Part shown: positions 12,247-24,850 of the stretch, one piece after another
Layout of the letters: every line of letters starts with the position of its first letter
How positions within the stretch are numbered: the first letter of the stretch is position 1
Assembly (NCBI GenBank): GCA_025093985.1
Contig: JACAAK010000004.1
Coordinates: 2,294,001 to 2,358,000, forward strand
Direction of reading: 5' to 3'
Length of the DNA: 64,000 nucleotides
Source: Calvatia gigantea
Lineage: Eukaryota > Basidiomycota > Agaricomycetes > Agaricales > Lycoperdaceae
Notes under the pieces: generated by a model
The model's database searches: none
Seen by the model: only the letters and a program-made list of their open reading frames with translations
Told to the model about the DNA's origin: nothing
Position numbers and translations under genes: made by a program

Positions 12247-12670
12247 GCCGCCCGGATAACTTCAACTGAATCGCCCTGCGCGTCCGAAACTAGAAGCAAC
12301 CTTCGCCCAGGTCATCACTCAGGATCGCACATTTTAGGTTTGGAAGCGACATATGAGCTCATTTTCGCCATGAACGGAGTACACTTCATGAGGTGAGCCT
12401 ATCGTCACAGTTTGACGAGTCTTGCCATCGACAATTATTCACAACCGTGCCACTAGTGGGGTCCACAGTTTTCTTTGGACGTTGTGCCTGCTGTTTAAGC
12501 AGACGTATAAGAAGAATCGAAAATTGAAGTAATAAAAGGGTACGTCAACCGATCTTTCGCTCAATGTTAGAAGGATGGTTTCGCACTCAGATCGCATTGG
12601 GTGCGAGGCATCTTCGATCAGCGAGTCCTATTTTAGACTATCCTATAATGAGAGTCAGCGCTTACGGGTT

Positions 12671-13618
12671 CTACACTCCTGTCGAGTACTGGCAGGTCGT
12701 GACGAATAAATCAGCAGGAATGGTGGTGAATATGTCAGCGCCATGCGGGTTGTGAGCCGATAAGGGTGGTCGCCGGGGGGTCCAGATCATTGAAATATTG
12801 AAGTCTGAGATCTGAAAGCTACAAACCAGCTCTAACTCGGGTACCTCTGGATGACTATATAATTGTGTGCCACCGACAGCCAGTACGCCATTAAGTACTT
12901 AAGTAAGGGCGTCCTTTACCAGGAATTTAACCACAAACAGAATCTCCGTCACATCCGTAAAAAGTCCCATGTTCACTGCAACCCGGTAGAGGGTCTTGAA
13001 TGTGTCTGGTGGCTTCATCCCTTGCATAGGTCCCGGAGACGGTGAATGTTAGTAGCCCGGTGAGGTTAGATTTGGAGAGAAAACGAAGAGCTCCTTCGAG
13101 TATAGGATAGGATCGAGGCCCACTTTCAAATGAAAGAATGAACGGGAACACGATGCAGAAGTGGCTTCCGTTCATGGCAGGAAGGCAGTTCTGGGTCAAG
13201 CTCGCCAAAGGCGGACACGATGCATTTAGGGGCTGACACTAGCGAAGTGCGTGCGGTCGCCCAACTCCACGATCGCGAATACACAACCTTCCGGTTGTAC
13301 AGCTTGGGGGAACGATATGTATCAAGCACATGGCGGGGGTGCTCTCGTATTCGCATCTTTTGTCAGGGCTTTGATTTTCCGTTTGGCTCTTCCCGTCCAA
13401 TAACACCTCCAGTCCCCCACCCGTCTGTGTTGTCACATGGGGCACGGGGCTTCCCAGAGGAGATCTGGAGAAAATGTCTCGTCACTCACTCCGCGAAGTT
13501 TCAATATTTCAATAGTGCTAGTGAAGGAGAAGATTCATTGCATGACCCATAGATTCATCGGATCACGTTTCGACACATCAAGATGAGAAGAGGATGGTGT
13601 GTCACATCCGTCAGCCAT
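12671..13618 (-). pseudogene. Degenerate or mis-assembled gene of unknown function
   Basis: Coding-like blocks follow one another in different frames. A plausible start MADGCDTPSSSHLDVSKRD is at 13618. Later blocks are SAPKCIVSAFGELDPELPS, then one frame on NGSHFCIVFPFILSFESG with GALRFLSKSNLTGLLTFTV, then one frame on DTFKTLYRVAVNMGLFTDV with TEILFVVKFLVKDALT. Next an in-frame TAA (about 12902) interrupts, and the same frame resumes as VLNGVLAVGGTQLYSHPEV and later HGADIFTTIPADLFVTTCQY, ending at 12671. I could not place introns that repair all the shifts. It could be a pseudogene, or an intact gene carrying the same one-base insertions seen elsewhere in the window. No family recognised. Confidence 0.45.
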
Positions 13619-14638
13619 TTTGGATAGGCTAATACCAGGAGTGGCCTTTCAATATATCCATAACCAGAATCACATTCAAGTCACTCCGAAGGTGCAGGCC
13701 CTGAAGTTCATGCAAATAGAGAAAGAACAGCACTCAAAGGATCATGCGCACACAAAGGAGGGGTGACCGGGTGGGTTAAAAGGATTCAAAGAGCCTAGCC
13801 AATTATCATCAGCAGATCCAGAAACCCATGCAAAGAAGCCATGCTGCACCCGTCAGGCCTTCCGGCGTGACAAGCCTCCAGCGATGCTGGGCTGTATTGT
13901 CCATTTACGGGGTAGGGTGGTCGTGTCTGTCTTCAAACCATTCTTATCGTGAGACATGCTCGTGAAACGAGGGCAGTTTTTCATACTGAAGAAATTATCG
14001 GCGATTTTTGTTTCAGTCGGGGTCCGTTAGTGCTACGAGATCCAGCAAATTTCCTTGCGAGGCCAATACGTCCAAGGAAATTGAGCACGGAAGACGGGCG
14101 CAACAGATGGCTTGCTTTGAAGGGGAGAGCTCTAATGTGCCCTTCATTGGAGAGAAAAAGGTGGTAAAATGGGCCGAGTTACGTGTATAGGGTAATCGGG
14201 CAGCGTGCTCGGGCTCCAGCTGACCCCCTAATGGAATCGCTTGGACGGTGAGTGCATGTATCATTGCACTAGGTTCTGACCTAGAGCCGTTGAGAGAATG
14301 TCCTCTCCTGCACCTACGCAGGTTCGTTACGAGGTGATTTTTTGATATCTGGCGTTATCTTGGCCCAGTGGTTGGAGAGGTTCGTGAAGGGGCTGAATCG
14401 ATGAGGAGGCAGCTTCGAGAAATCGCCAGGTCATACAGTTAAGGTCAAGGGCCATTGGGTCAAGCACGGTCTACCATAGCAGATGAATGGAAAAAAATGT
14501 GGAACCATTGGATATTGTAGAACCATTGGAAGTTGGACTGGGTGCGTCAGATTGGGGACAGGGGCACGAGAACGTGAGAACTTTTGATCGAGCGCGTTCA
14601 TACAGTAGTTGTAGTTGTGTTGAACGTTGTTCATAGTC
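13619..14638. other. Intergenic region upstream of NUP160
   Basis: About 1 kb with no gene I can support. A short minus-strand frame at 14013-14264 has no recognisable partner exons. The stretch next to 14639 serves as promoter for NUP160. Confidence 0.4.
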
Positions 14639-17600
14639 ATGGCGGGTATTGAAGAGGGCTTCCTCATCTCAACTCCTCTTTCTCCTCTCTACTCTCAACA
14701 GCCGATATCTATTCCAATCCGAACTTCGCGTCAACAACTTCCACTACCACCAAACCCATCCGACTCTGGAATTCATCCAGAACACGCGACCTTTTCGACG
14801 GTTATCACAACTTCAGCCCATGGGACGATAGCACTACGGCTACTCCATGATGGAATAATCGCTGAACTCCTTTCTCTATCTTACCAAGTTACCCCAATTC
14901 GCTTTGTATTCCCAGCGGCAGTACTTCCAGGTGTAGCGCTTTTCTTGACGGAGACTGGCGCAATACATGTACTTGCAGTCGACACCGCTGGGTCACTCTA
15001 CCGCCTGGTGATTTCTCTGGATGGGCGAAACCTATGGCAAAGTCAACGTGATGTTATCTGGCCAAGAGAGTATCACATTGTCAACTTTCCCGAAAATGAT
15101 AAACCTTTGGTTCATATCGAAGGAACACATTCACTTACAATAGCCTGCCCTAATGCATCAATACTCCGTCTAGAAGTTAGTTCTGTTGGGGATAATGGTC
15201 AAGAAGGTGAGTCTATAATATTTTGTCGCGTCCTCTTGACGAAAATTTGGTTCCAGAAGAATGGACGGAGACAATTTTACACCCCGGCTCATTCCTCACC
15301 TCCCTGTCCTCTTTCTTTCCGCTGCAGTCCGGGCCGCCTGGAGGCGGTGATATTATATCTATGGCAAGTCATCCCTGGCCGACCGATCTGGGCCATGTCT
15401 GGACGTTGTCGCGCGACCGTACCTTGCGGCTATGGAAAGCCAAAGTTGGCTGCGTTTCAACTAAAAATCTTAGTTTGCATGGGGGTCAACTTTCACCATC
15501 ATCTGGATTACCTAGCAGTGGAGCAAAGCAAGCGTTGCTTGATGCTTCTCCACAGTCACTGCTCAAGATATTTTCCCATGATGAGCGAGTATATGCGTTG
15601 GCATTCGTCCCAACGGTCCCTGCTGCGTCGGGAGGGGTCTTCAGAATGTTCGAAACCTACGGCGACTACTTACATGACGTATCAACCTTCGAATGCTCCA
15701 AGAATGCTGCCCACTTCCTACTTACAAGACTTCATCGTTCACGAAAATGTTTTGTATACGTTATGGGAGAGACAAGGGCGGTCAACAGTGGAACTGACCG
15801 ATCTTCAATTGGGTGAGGGAGGGAACGAGGTATTCCGGCCAAGCTGGCGACTAGCATCCTACGTCAACGAAGCAGAATTAACGCCTGCGTACATGGAAGA
15901 GCAACTTCTTACACCTGGTTCTCTGACTGACAAGTACCTCGAAGCTCTCATGCGACCGGGTGTCTTCTCTTCCCTGACCCTCAAATCGGCCATCGATCAA
16001 TATACCGACGCCTGTCTTTCTCTACCTTCAGCTCCACCACCCCAATTAACGACGGTTTATGCCACCGTCGAAGAGCAATTAGCCAGCATCGTTGGTTGTA
16101 CCGTTAACCTCAACCACGATCCTCAAACAGGTGCTGCGCAACATGCAGCATACTGGATTGCTTTGAAACGTGACTGGGAAGGCTTCATAGCGCGGTGCCG
16201 TGAAATAGAACGTAGTGCGCGTTGGCCTTTGGGGCTTGGTGTCAAGGGACAAGAGGGCCTTGTTGTAATGGAGCGGGAGCGGGTGGGTCTTCTAGTCAAT
16301 GAAGATTTGCCTATCCAGCTTCAACGGCTCTCTCTACGAAACGCAGTTGGCCTCGACCGTCAGTATGATCTTTTGGCCGTTTTGTGGAAGTTACGTTCAG
16401 AAATAGGGCCCCAAATCATGTCGACCGTTCAAGATCGCGTGAGGGATATTTTACACCAAGAAATCGCGTTCGGTTACGCCGATATCCTCCAAGACCAGGC
16501 TCGTCGTGTTGGATTCAGGGACAGTTTCACTGATGGGTCGGCCGAATGGTTCTCTGGTCGCTTGCAGAGCGTGGGTAACTTAGATGCAGCTGTTAAAACC
16601 GCTCTTGATGTTATCGGTGGCTTTGACGACGAGGTCAAGCATGAAGAGGACGACATCACCCCATTTTTGACTACAGACAACCCGTCTGAGCTATCAACCA
16701 GTCTGACGGTGGCGTATACCGTGACCTCGATTAGCGCGCGTTACGACATCTGCCTCTCGTTGATGGCCTTACTCTTTTTCATCGCTGATGACCTCTTTAC
16801 ATGGGATCCATCACTCATGGCCGAGGTCTTCGCTGTATTTCGTGGTATATCAATGCTGCGCCATATTGCGGGGCAACCGGCGCGACCACCGAGTAGGCAA
16901 GAAGTACCTCTCACCGAACGGGCCGGATCCGAGGATATGATTCTTCGGATGCGTAACATGAATTTCTCAAACGGTGGCTCGACGTTAGCGCCGAGGTACT
17001 CCCTCATCCATTTGCTTCTGTCTCAGGTAGAGGCGAGGAGCCATCTACCTGGAGCAGCCCATCGTTTCCTAGATTCAACGGGTTTGCTGCAGTCGGTATC
17101 CCCATCGAGTGCAACCCAACACGAAGTTTTGCTTTGCGAAAAAGTTCGGTTGCTGGGTTTGTGTGACGTCGCTAGAGATCTGCTAGCTTGGCTCCCTCGT
17201 ACTCCCGGCGTCGTCTTTGTCCTGGCTTCCGTTTGGCTTCAGCTCGGTAGACCCGCTGACTCGGCTGAATTACTGGAAAAGCTTGCCTCAAGTTTCGGTA
17301 AGTCACATACATTGTTACGTCCACACGGCATGCATCATATATCATCTTTCTTTCGAAAGGTCTCGATAATGCATTATCCCAGGAAGATCGCGAGGCCCTG
17401 CTTGCTGTAATGCCTTCGGCCCGGATGTTTGAATCTCCTTTCGCATTCTATGTCCACGCATCGGAAATGTTCAAGAGTCCAACTGTTGGTATACTACGAG
17501 GTTTTGTTCGCTCAACTGGCCATCTCAGTGGCACCGTCCAATGTTGACAATTCCGCTATATGGTACACCGTTATCAAAGGTTGCCTTGACCTCAGCAGGT

Positions 17601-19241
17601 ACGATGATGCATATGCTGCGTTGATGGCAACTCCCTATGAGAAGCAGTGAGTACTTTTCCAATACTATTATAATTTGGGTTGACATACCATCAGGAAGCG
17701 GGAATGTGTTAGTCAATTGACGTTCCAGATGTGCGAAAACGATGCTATTGACACCTTCATGTCCTTTGACTTTGCTGGAGTTACAAAAGAGGTAGAAGCT
17801 GCTCTAGCATTTAAAGCGCGAAATGCCGAGCCGAATTCTCGGCCTGCATATGCGCATATATTATACGCCTGGCATATCCACAGAGGAAATTATCGTGACG
17901 GCAAGTTTCCATTTTTTTTTAGAAACGACCTCTACTCATAGAGCTGCAGGTGCACTTACCATGTACCAGCAAGCACAAAAGCTGTCGGCCCGCGTCGTTG
18001 ACGCGGAATCCTTTGTTAGAATAGCACAAGCGCAACTGGAAGCAATCATGATCGCTATGAACGCTCTATCACTGGTCGATAGTAAAGACGCATGGATTGT
18101 TGTGCCCAGGTCAAATATCACGGTAAGAGTTAAACTTACCATCTCCCATTTGATCTTTCCCTTAATCTTAATGTTTCAGACTCGCAACAGACGCGCCGTT
18201 CTTAACCACATTCCTGATACCAAGTATTCATCCCGAAAATATGATGTTGAAGTAGTTCATCTTTCGGACATGCAGTATGATTGTGCGCTGTTGCGAGCAC
18301 AAATTGACCTCGTTCACAAAGATCCTAGTTTACTATCTTCCCAAGGTGAGTCTGCGCATGGTCTTCATACTTCCTATTTGTCATCCTGATCATTAATGTA
18401 CTAGACCTCCTTTTACCCGCGGCTTTGGTTGTAATGCGTCTGGCGAATATGACCCATTATGAGCAAGCGTTGGCAACAGCTCGGGCGTTGGACGTTGATA
18501 TGACCGATGTATTCACTCAATTGACTACACACTGCCTACGCCTGATGAGGAATTCAGATGGTGTCCTGTGAGTGTCCATCGCACTTACCAAATTGAGACT
18601 AACGCTCGGTTAACCCCTGAACCCACCGCCACATCAGCCAAGAAGATGATGCTGGCTGGCTGCTCACTGATAAAGTGTCGTCTTGGTCGAAAACACCTGC
18701 AGAACGCGGCTGGAATTACCTCCAACAATCGCTTGGCCGACATGACTCAGCACAAACCGATTTTCGTTATTCAAAAGTTGTGTTGGAAACAATTTTGACA
18801 CATGACAGGAGTTCCGGAGCACCACCTTGGCTAATTCAAGCGTTGGAGGTACATCAAACTTCTTTCAATTGCGCTTGTTCCTTGCTCCATTTCGCTGACC
18901 TGAACCATAGAAACATCAACCTGAATATTTAATACGGGCTGCTCTGCGATACGACCGTGTCGATCTTGCTATGGAATACTCGTTGTCCATGATACAAAAA
19001 GTAAGTCGAAGTCATTGGTCCCTTAACCGTTCAGGCATTCAACTCACCTCACCAGGCGAAAGCTACATTGATCCGGGAATCGCCGAGGACGGCTGGAGCA
19101 ACATGGCTTCCATACAACCTGCTCGATCAGGTGCTGGTGGCAGCCGCTGAACAATCCAGACCTCCCACACGTCTCGTGGAACTACGTGCCGAATTGAACG
19201 CCCGGTTCAAACGTCTCCAAAAACTTTCCCAGGAAGCTTGA
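14639..19241 (+). CDS. NUP160: Nucleoporin NUP160 / Nup120-type scaffold subunit
   Basis: A large scaffold of the Y-shaped (Nup84/Nup107) nuclear pore complex, about 1,290 residues: an N-terminal beta-propeller and then alpha-solenoid. The start MAGIEEGFLISTPLSPLYSQ is at 14639. The propeller contains DLGHVWTLSRDRTLRLWKA, the classical signature region of the family, and ENVLYTLWERQGRSTVEL. The helical part includes ILRLEV, AYWIALKRDWEGFIARCREI and ALRYDRVDLAMEYSLSMIQK. The last exon ends RFKRLQKLSQEA at 19241. The first intron is 15207-15256; more follow toward the 3' end, one with a GC donor (17901-17943). Two exonic one-base frame breaks, near 15709-15725 and 17486-17490, interrupt an otherwise good frame. 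A chance open frame hides the first one, so a naive reading would give a wrong middle section. Confidence 0.9.
17901..17943 (+). other. GC-AG intron in NUP160
   Basis: The exon ends ...GNYRD plus one base, followed by GCAAGT, the known consensus for GC donors. The exon resumes at 17944, giving GNYRDAAGALTMYQQAQKL in frame. No GT donor nearby keeps the frame. Confidence 0.65.
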
Positions 19242-19538
19242 AGATATTAATCATCTACCTGTAATTTATGACCTTTCCGTTTTGCCAGTATGATCCATGT
19301 AACACGCTTTGCAGCCTTGACTTCAATTAGATAAATTTCTCCCGAAATAGATAGATTTAATCTATAGCTACATGATAAAGTGCCCAAAACAACACGCAAA
19401 ATGCCCGGAGATGGGGCCATTTACAAAGGGGCAGAAGGACAAATAATGTGAATACAGATTTTTTAAATGCATCCGCAATGAACAAATATAAACTGAGAGC
19501 AAAGATACATACAGCGACCCGTTATTGAAAAAATGATG

Positions 19539-22313
19539 CTACGAGCTCGGCACATGAGGATTGTGATTAGAGGCCTGTGGTTCTGGTCGAAGTCCATCCA
19601 AGATATGAGTCCATTCACCATGTCCAACTCCCACAGCTGCTCCCCAAAACGTAGTGCCGTCCAGTGGATGCATATTATACTGATTGTAACCTCGAGTTTC
19701 ATATATAGGTGGTCCAGGTATGGGATACGGTTGCGGGTAAGTTCCCTCAAAAACTCCCAAAGGTGGATGTGGGACAACAGTTGGGACGGCGGTGTGTCCT
19801 GTTTGTGGCGAGTCAGAAAGGTGTTGCATGTGACCGTTCGTAGGTTGTCCTTGAGGATACATATTGCTAGGCGACCGTACAGTGGGGTGTAATTGAGATT
19901 CATGGTATGGAGGTAAGCCTGTGCCAGACTCTAGTGGAGGACTGACAGAAGTCGAGCCGACGGGTGATTCTGCTGTTCGCCCATTAGGTAACTCGTTCCG
20001 TTTAATGTTGCGTGAATCATAATATGGTAGTGCCAATTTACGTATATCACCGAAGATACGAGTGCGTGTTTTTTCGCGAACTTCAGGGCTCTCGTGAGGA
20101 AAATCCGGGGAATAAAGGGGCGCAAGGCTTTGCAAAATGGTAAAGGCCTTGTCAGCAACAGCGCTGCCTCGGCACTGTTCAAGGGCTGTCATTGCTTTCC
20201 GGATACTGGAACGGAAGAGGCCCGCACCCGGCTGGTCGGGACTGGCTATCAGCTGGAACGAGAAGAACATCGCTGCCGCGAAGCAATGGAAAGGTCCCCA
20301 GTTCATATGCGCAGGAACAGCCAATGACGCATTGGCAACAATATCCGGCCGAGACTGGCCGACCATAGTGATCAGCTTTTCTGCAGCACTGACAGCTATT
20401 TCGAGACTTTGGGCCGTTTTGCTGGCATCAATGTTGGATGATTTTCCAGTGCCGATACTGTTGCTGACAGCTGCGCTGGCATAGGGCCGATGGAGACTAA
20501 AGCGGATATGGTAGTAGGAAGTCCGAATGATGATGCTTTGAACGCCAAATCGGCGGACGGCCAAATTCGGCGAGGCCAAACTCCGTGCCACACGATACTC
20601 GTCCAGGTCAAGTTCGGGGGGAAGGTCATTCATCCATTGCACCAATGCTCGATCATTTGCCTGTACGTTTTCATATGGAACGGGCCGCACTGATAGCGCA
20701 TCATCGACGATATCACCGAGAACAAAAGCGAGCCGGAAGAGTGCGATGTTAGGAAGGTAAAGCCGCCCGGATTTGTCAAGGGTGGGATCACAATACGACG
20801 GAAGTTGAGTGTCAAAGTGGTGTGATGCAAAGGCGAGTGGCCGGCCGAACATGAAAGCCTGCCAACTGTAGGTGACCATCAGCATCTGACAACGACAGAA
20901 ACGGAAGATAGATATCTCACCGCTCTAATAGCACTAGGTGCCACCATGCCCAACGCCGTCTTTCGGATGTTTGGAAGTCCCAACGTTTCCACCACTTTGT
21001 GGGGTCGCGGTGAAGCCCCATTGCCATAGCAATTGAAACAAGCTCGCCTTTAATGTGCCAAATTTCTTCGCTATCGTTTTTGTGCATGGTTAAGAAATGG
21101 CAGCGACACAGGAGGACTTCAACCAATTCGAGAGTGTAAGAACGTGATTCGGCGAGGCGGCGTTGGATTGAAGTGCCAGAAATTTCCCAAAACTTGACGC
21201 CAATTTCCTCTGGGGATTCCGTGAAGCCCTCGAGGAATTGATGTTGGGCGGGTAGATATTGCGTTGCAACTGCCATCATAGCACAGGCAGTTGCGAGAAC
21301 TATTCGGTCAGAGGAGCTTCCGCTCTTGAAGCGTTCCCACTGTTGGGTGAAGGATGGTTGGTTGATATGACGGTATATCCAGTTGCAGTACTCAAAGTAG
21401 AAGCTGATGAGGCCGTCGATGACATCTATACTGGGCAGCATGGCAAGTAGATCGCGGTCGTACTCTGCAGGGCCAAAAGCTTCCTCGTGGTCCTGAGTTC
21501 CATGGCGGTGATCCACTTCCTCCTGTTCCTTTCCCTCGCCCTGAAGAACATAATATAGGCGCAGTGGTAAATCAAGACAAGAGAGAACATACAATCAATA
21601 ACTGTGTTGCGGCGGCTGTCGGACCGGCGTATAAGCCGCTTGAAGTCTGTGTCCCTACAACACCTGGGGATGAGGGTTTTACGTCCTGTTCAACGACCTC
21701 TTTCTTAGGTGTAATGACGGGCCCAGGTTGTTCCGCAGGTCTGGTGCGAGAAACGCGGTGGTGTGGATATATATATGCTTCGACAAGAGAAAGGGAATGG
21801 CGTATTTTGGAGAGCTCTTGGGCTGGGTCGATGCGAGCGTATCTTCAGAGGGTAAGGTTTAAATAAAGAAAGAGGGGGAGAGGGAGAGAAAAGGAACGCA
21901 CTGATGGTCATCTCCGCGGCCCGTTTCTCCCTCGGGGCCCCTGCCATCCTGATAGCACATTGCAGACGTGCCTTAGAGGAACGTTAAATTCTATGATGAA
22001 AAGGGGTGTAACGGGGCACTTACCCCGCAGTACGCAGGACGAGCATGGTCTGTTTCTATGGAGGCAGGGAGGTGAGCTGAAGTCTGTAGAAAGGGTTTTG
22101 AAGGTACCTGTCGCATTTGAGTTTGCTGTTTCGACAGGGCTCACAATTGATGGCCTTGCGGGCACGCTTTGTTGGCGGTCGCCCATCGGCGTTCTGGTCT
22201 GCAGAACCGGGGGGTGGGGAAGTGCGCTGGCGGACAGTGCCTGAAGTTGTTGACCTTGCGGGTTTTGGGCGTGCAGATGTTGGGGAGACGACGGAGGCGA
22301 GGTCGTCAGCCAT
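19539..22313 (-). CDS. Zn2Cys6 fungal transcription factor
   Basis: A DNA-binding regulator of the Gal4 class with a fungal-specific transcription factor domain, about 800 residues. The start MADDLASVV is at 22313; an in-frame ATG at 22373 is an alternative. The binuclear zinc cluster at about residues 57-84 reads CEPCRNSKLKCDR, then after an intron NRPCSSCVLRGTSAMC, giving all six cysteines. A linker helix region (AQELSKIRHSLSLVEAYIY) follows. The regulatory domain runs from about YDRDLLAMLPSIDVIDGLI through FYFEYCNWIYRHINQPSF, GLHRDPTKWWKRWDF, ERRRWAWWHLVLLERWQAF and MFGRPLAF. The C-terminal 150 residues are Pro/Gly/Tyr-rich and probably the activation region. Targets cannot be read from the sequence. 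Confidence 0.92.
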
Positions 22314-24756
22314 GGGTATCGGGATGCTGGTATAGGGTGGATTCTGGGGGCGAGAAGGAGGCTTGGTCCACATTTACACACTTCATATATTTATTATATC
22401 CTCCAATTTCCTTCACCCCTCCCCCTCTCCGGGGTCCTCGCCACCCTCCAGCCGCATCACCGCCGCCGGACCTCCCACCCCCCAGCTACTGTGTGGGAGT
22501 CCACACACCTTTAATCGATTCATCTTTTGCATTTCTCTCCATCAGTTGATCCAAGCCCTCCCCAACCTCCTGCGTCTGCGACCAGGCAGCCATCCAACCA
22601 CACTCACTCTCAGCAACAACTACCCCCCCCCCCGCGTCAACCCATCGTCTTGGTAAAATGACTACCCCTGCGAAAAACTGGCAGGATGCCGGCGGAATAA
22701 CGGCATCAATTAAGATTTTCCCTCAAAAGAAAAGACCCAGGCCTACATGATGACAAAATATAATTTCTCATTTCCAAGCATTCCTTTACGCCAGTGCGAA
22801 CGCCCTGTGTCGCTGCGAGACCACCCTCCTTCCCTCTCAGAAAAGTAGGTCGGTAGCTCATCCTTACGGGTCTTTTCCAGGACATCTAGGCTTCCGATGC
22901 TACCCGGCAGATGACCACGAACGACTATTTTTTGATATCTATCAACGAGCTGATCTTTACTCGCCCAATACACGACGCTCGAAGACAGCTCTGCCATTTT
23001 CATCACCCTGATCCCTACCACTACACCGCCTTGCGTTTTTCTTGGTCGTTTGCGAAAGCGGAACGCCCAGCACAGTTTACCGTGCTATGAATATTCCAGA
23101 TACCCCCCCGGGCCTTTCCGTTCTTGTCTACATATAAAACTAGATTGGTGTCCAAACAACACCCATCATGGACAGTCAGGGCTTCCGAAACCGCATGCTT
23201 CACCTTTATCAATCCATCACCCTCACACTGTACTGGCCGCACCGAACACATGTAACAGGAAATCTACTGCCTACCTGTCATTACGCTGTCAATTTCACCA
23301 ATCGTGGCCCGAGCTAATGAATCTCAAGCATGCTATCCTATTTCTGACTTTTGCATTTTAACTTACAGGATTATATTTGCATTGTCACAAGTGGCCTACT
23401 GGATGCAAAAATATTTAGGTTTTCCCACCTAATCCATACTTCCTTCCAGTGGAAACCTCCAAAAATTTAGCGCAAACTATAGACCACACTATCGTTGATC
23501 TAAGATGGACATTATTCGCCCTTGATTCTTCCTATGTATATGCTTCTCCACCCCCAAGAAACTTCATGTGTCAGCTGGATCCCGATGTCGGGATTGAATG
23601 ACCTTCCTATTATGGGCTACATGACACCCTTGCTAGGGAATTTTCGGCGTTTTCGGCGCCAGGGCAGAAAATCAATAAAAGCTCACTTTCAATTTTAACC
23701 ACAAAAATATTTTCTTTACGACGCTTGACAGACCCCAGTACTCTCGGTATTGAGACTCTTCTGCGGGAGGTAATTTCGTTCTAAGCGAGAAAGCGAGGCA
23801 TTCAAACCCTCTTATATATATATACATCTTTGGGTATACAGATGCGGCAAGTGTGGCTTCCCATTCATATTCAGGGACACTCCGAGATCAGAAGTTCGAG
23901 CTATCTCCTGCATGACGCATCAGTGAGATAGGGACTGCCCAATTCACCAAAGAACCGCCAAGTTTCGAAGCCGCTGTTGGCCACTCTTGCGTGCTTACGG
24001 TTTCACCGGGGACTTGGTCAGGAGGTGCAGTACCAACTGAGGGGGACCTGTCCAGCAGCTTGAAGAGAGGATGGGTCGCCAACCGTTCTTGCATCTTGTG
24101 GGACCCTGTAAGTGACCTCTACGATCGTACGAGATGAACTGAGAAGACTGGCACACGGTAAACCTTCTATCACCATGATGTCTCAACTGCGTCATCGATT
24201 GTCATAACCCTATGCGGCTGTCGCATGTATTAACTCGCCAATTAAACTTCTGAAAACGAGGAAATTGGAAATCTCCTCCCTTATTGTTGTTCCGGAAAAC
24301 ACCAGAAAGGTGACGAGAATCGAGTCCGCAGACTTCATTCTTTGCCCACCGTTGTGCACCATGTGTGGTTCTGGAGATAGCGATTTCGCCGGGAGGAGAT
24401 GCCTGTTGTCTCCTTGTCTCCTCGCGGCAGTGGAGAGAGGACCCCAGGAAGCAGGGGGAGAGATGACGGGCGACGGCACCGGAGGGGATCGCCGAGTTCC
24501 GGGGGTTCAAGCCAAGTCGAGGCTTGCTGTACTTATGTTCGTTGCATCAGTGACACAGGCTATGGCAAGAGGGGCCAAAGTCACGATAGAGCCGCCCACG
24601 GAAAGTCAGGTGAGCTTCAAGCCGCTGATCGGGGTTTGGACTACAGCGAAGCTACACCGACCAGTATGACGGTGTCCAGCCGCTAACATAAGGGCCAGTC
24701 TCACGAACGAGCATTGAACTGACCATGGCGAAGGACTGCAACGATCACTTATGCCG

Positions 24757-24773
24757 AAAAAAAAAAAAAAAAA
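24757..24773 (+). repeat. Poly(A) tract of 17 bases
   Basis: Seventeen consecutive A residues in otherwise mixed intergenic DNA, about 195 bp upstream of the STI1 start codon. It may be a simple homopolymer or the tail of an old retroposed copy; no clear target-site duplication was found. Confidence 0.8.
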
Positions 24774-24842
24774 GACCTGAAGGACTCCAAAAAGAACATA
24801 GGGTTAGGGGTAGGGTACCCAGGAACGTGATCACGCAGCAAT

Positions 24843-24850
24843 TTCTAGAA
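24843..24850. promoter_or_regulatory. Heat-shock-element core upstream of STI1
   Basis: TTCTAGAA is a perfect TTCnnGAA inverted pair of heat-shock factor half sites, followed at the same spacing by GTC, a partial third unit. It lies about 118 bp before the STI1 ATG, and STI1 orthologues are classic HSF targets. Confidence 0.5.

Noticed and set aside
14627..17410. One uninterrupted 927-codon frame covering most of NUP160
   Set aside because: The stretch from about 15207 to 15720 is an out-of-frame translation; the true protein is in another frame with an intron at 15207-15256.
23813..23824. TATATATATATA run as a strong TATA box
   Set aside because: No gene starts within a few hundred bases downstream of it on either strand.
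24265..24669. A 134-codon frame proposed as a gene
   Set aside because: No recognisable protein pattern and no splice context; kept only as a possible retroposed fragment.
24800..24820. GGTTAGGGGTAGGGT, resembling telomeric repeats
   Set aside because: Only one to two imperfect units, with no array.
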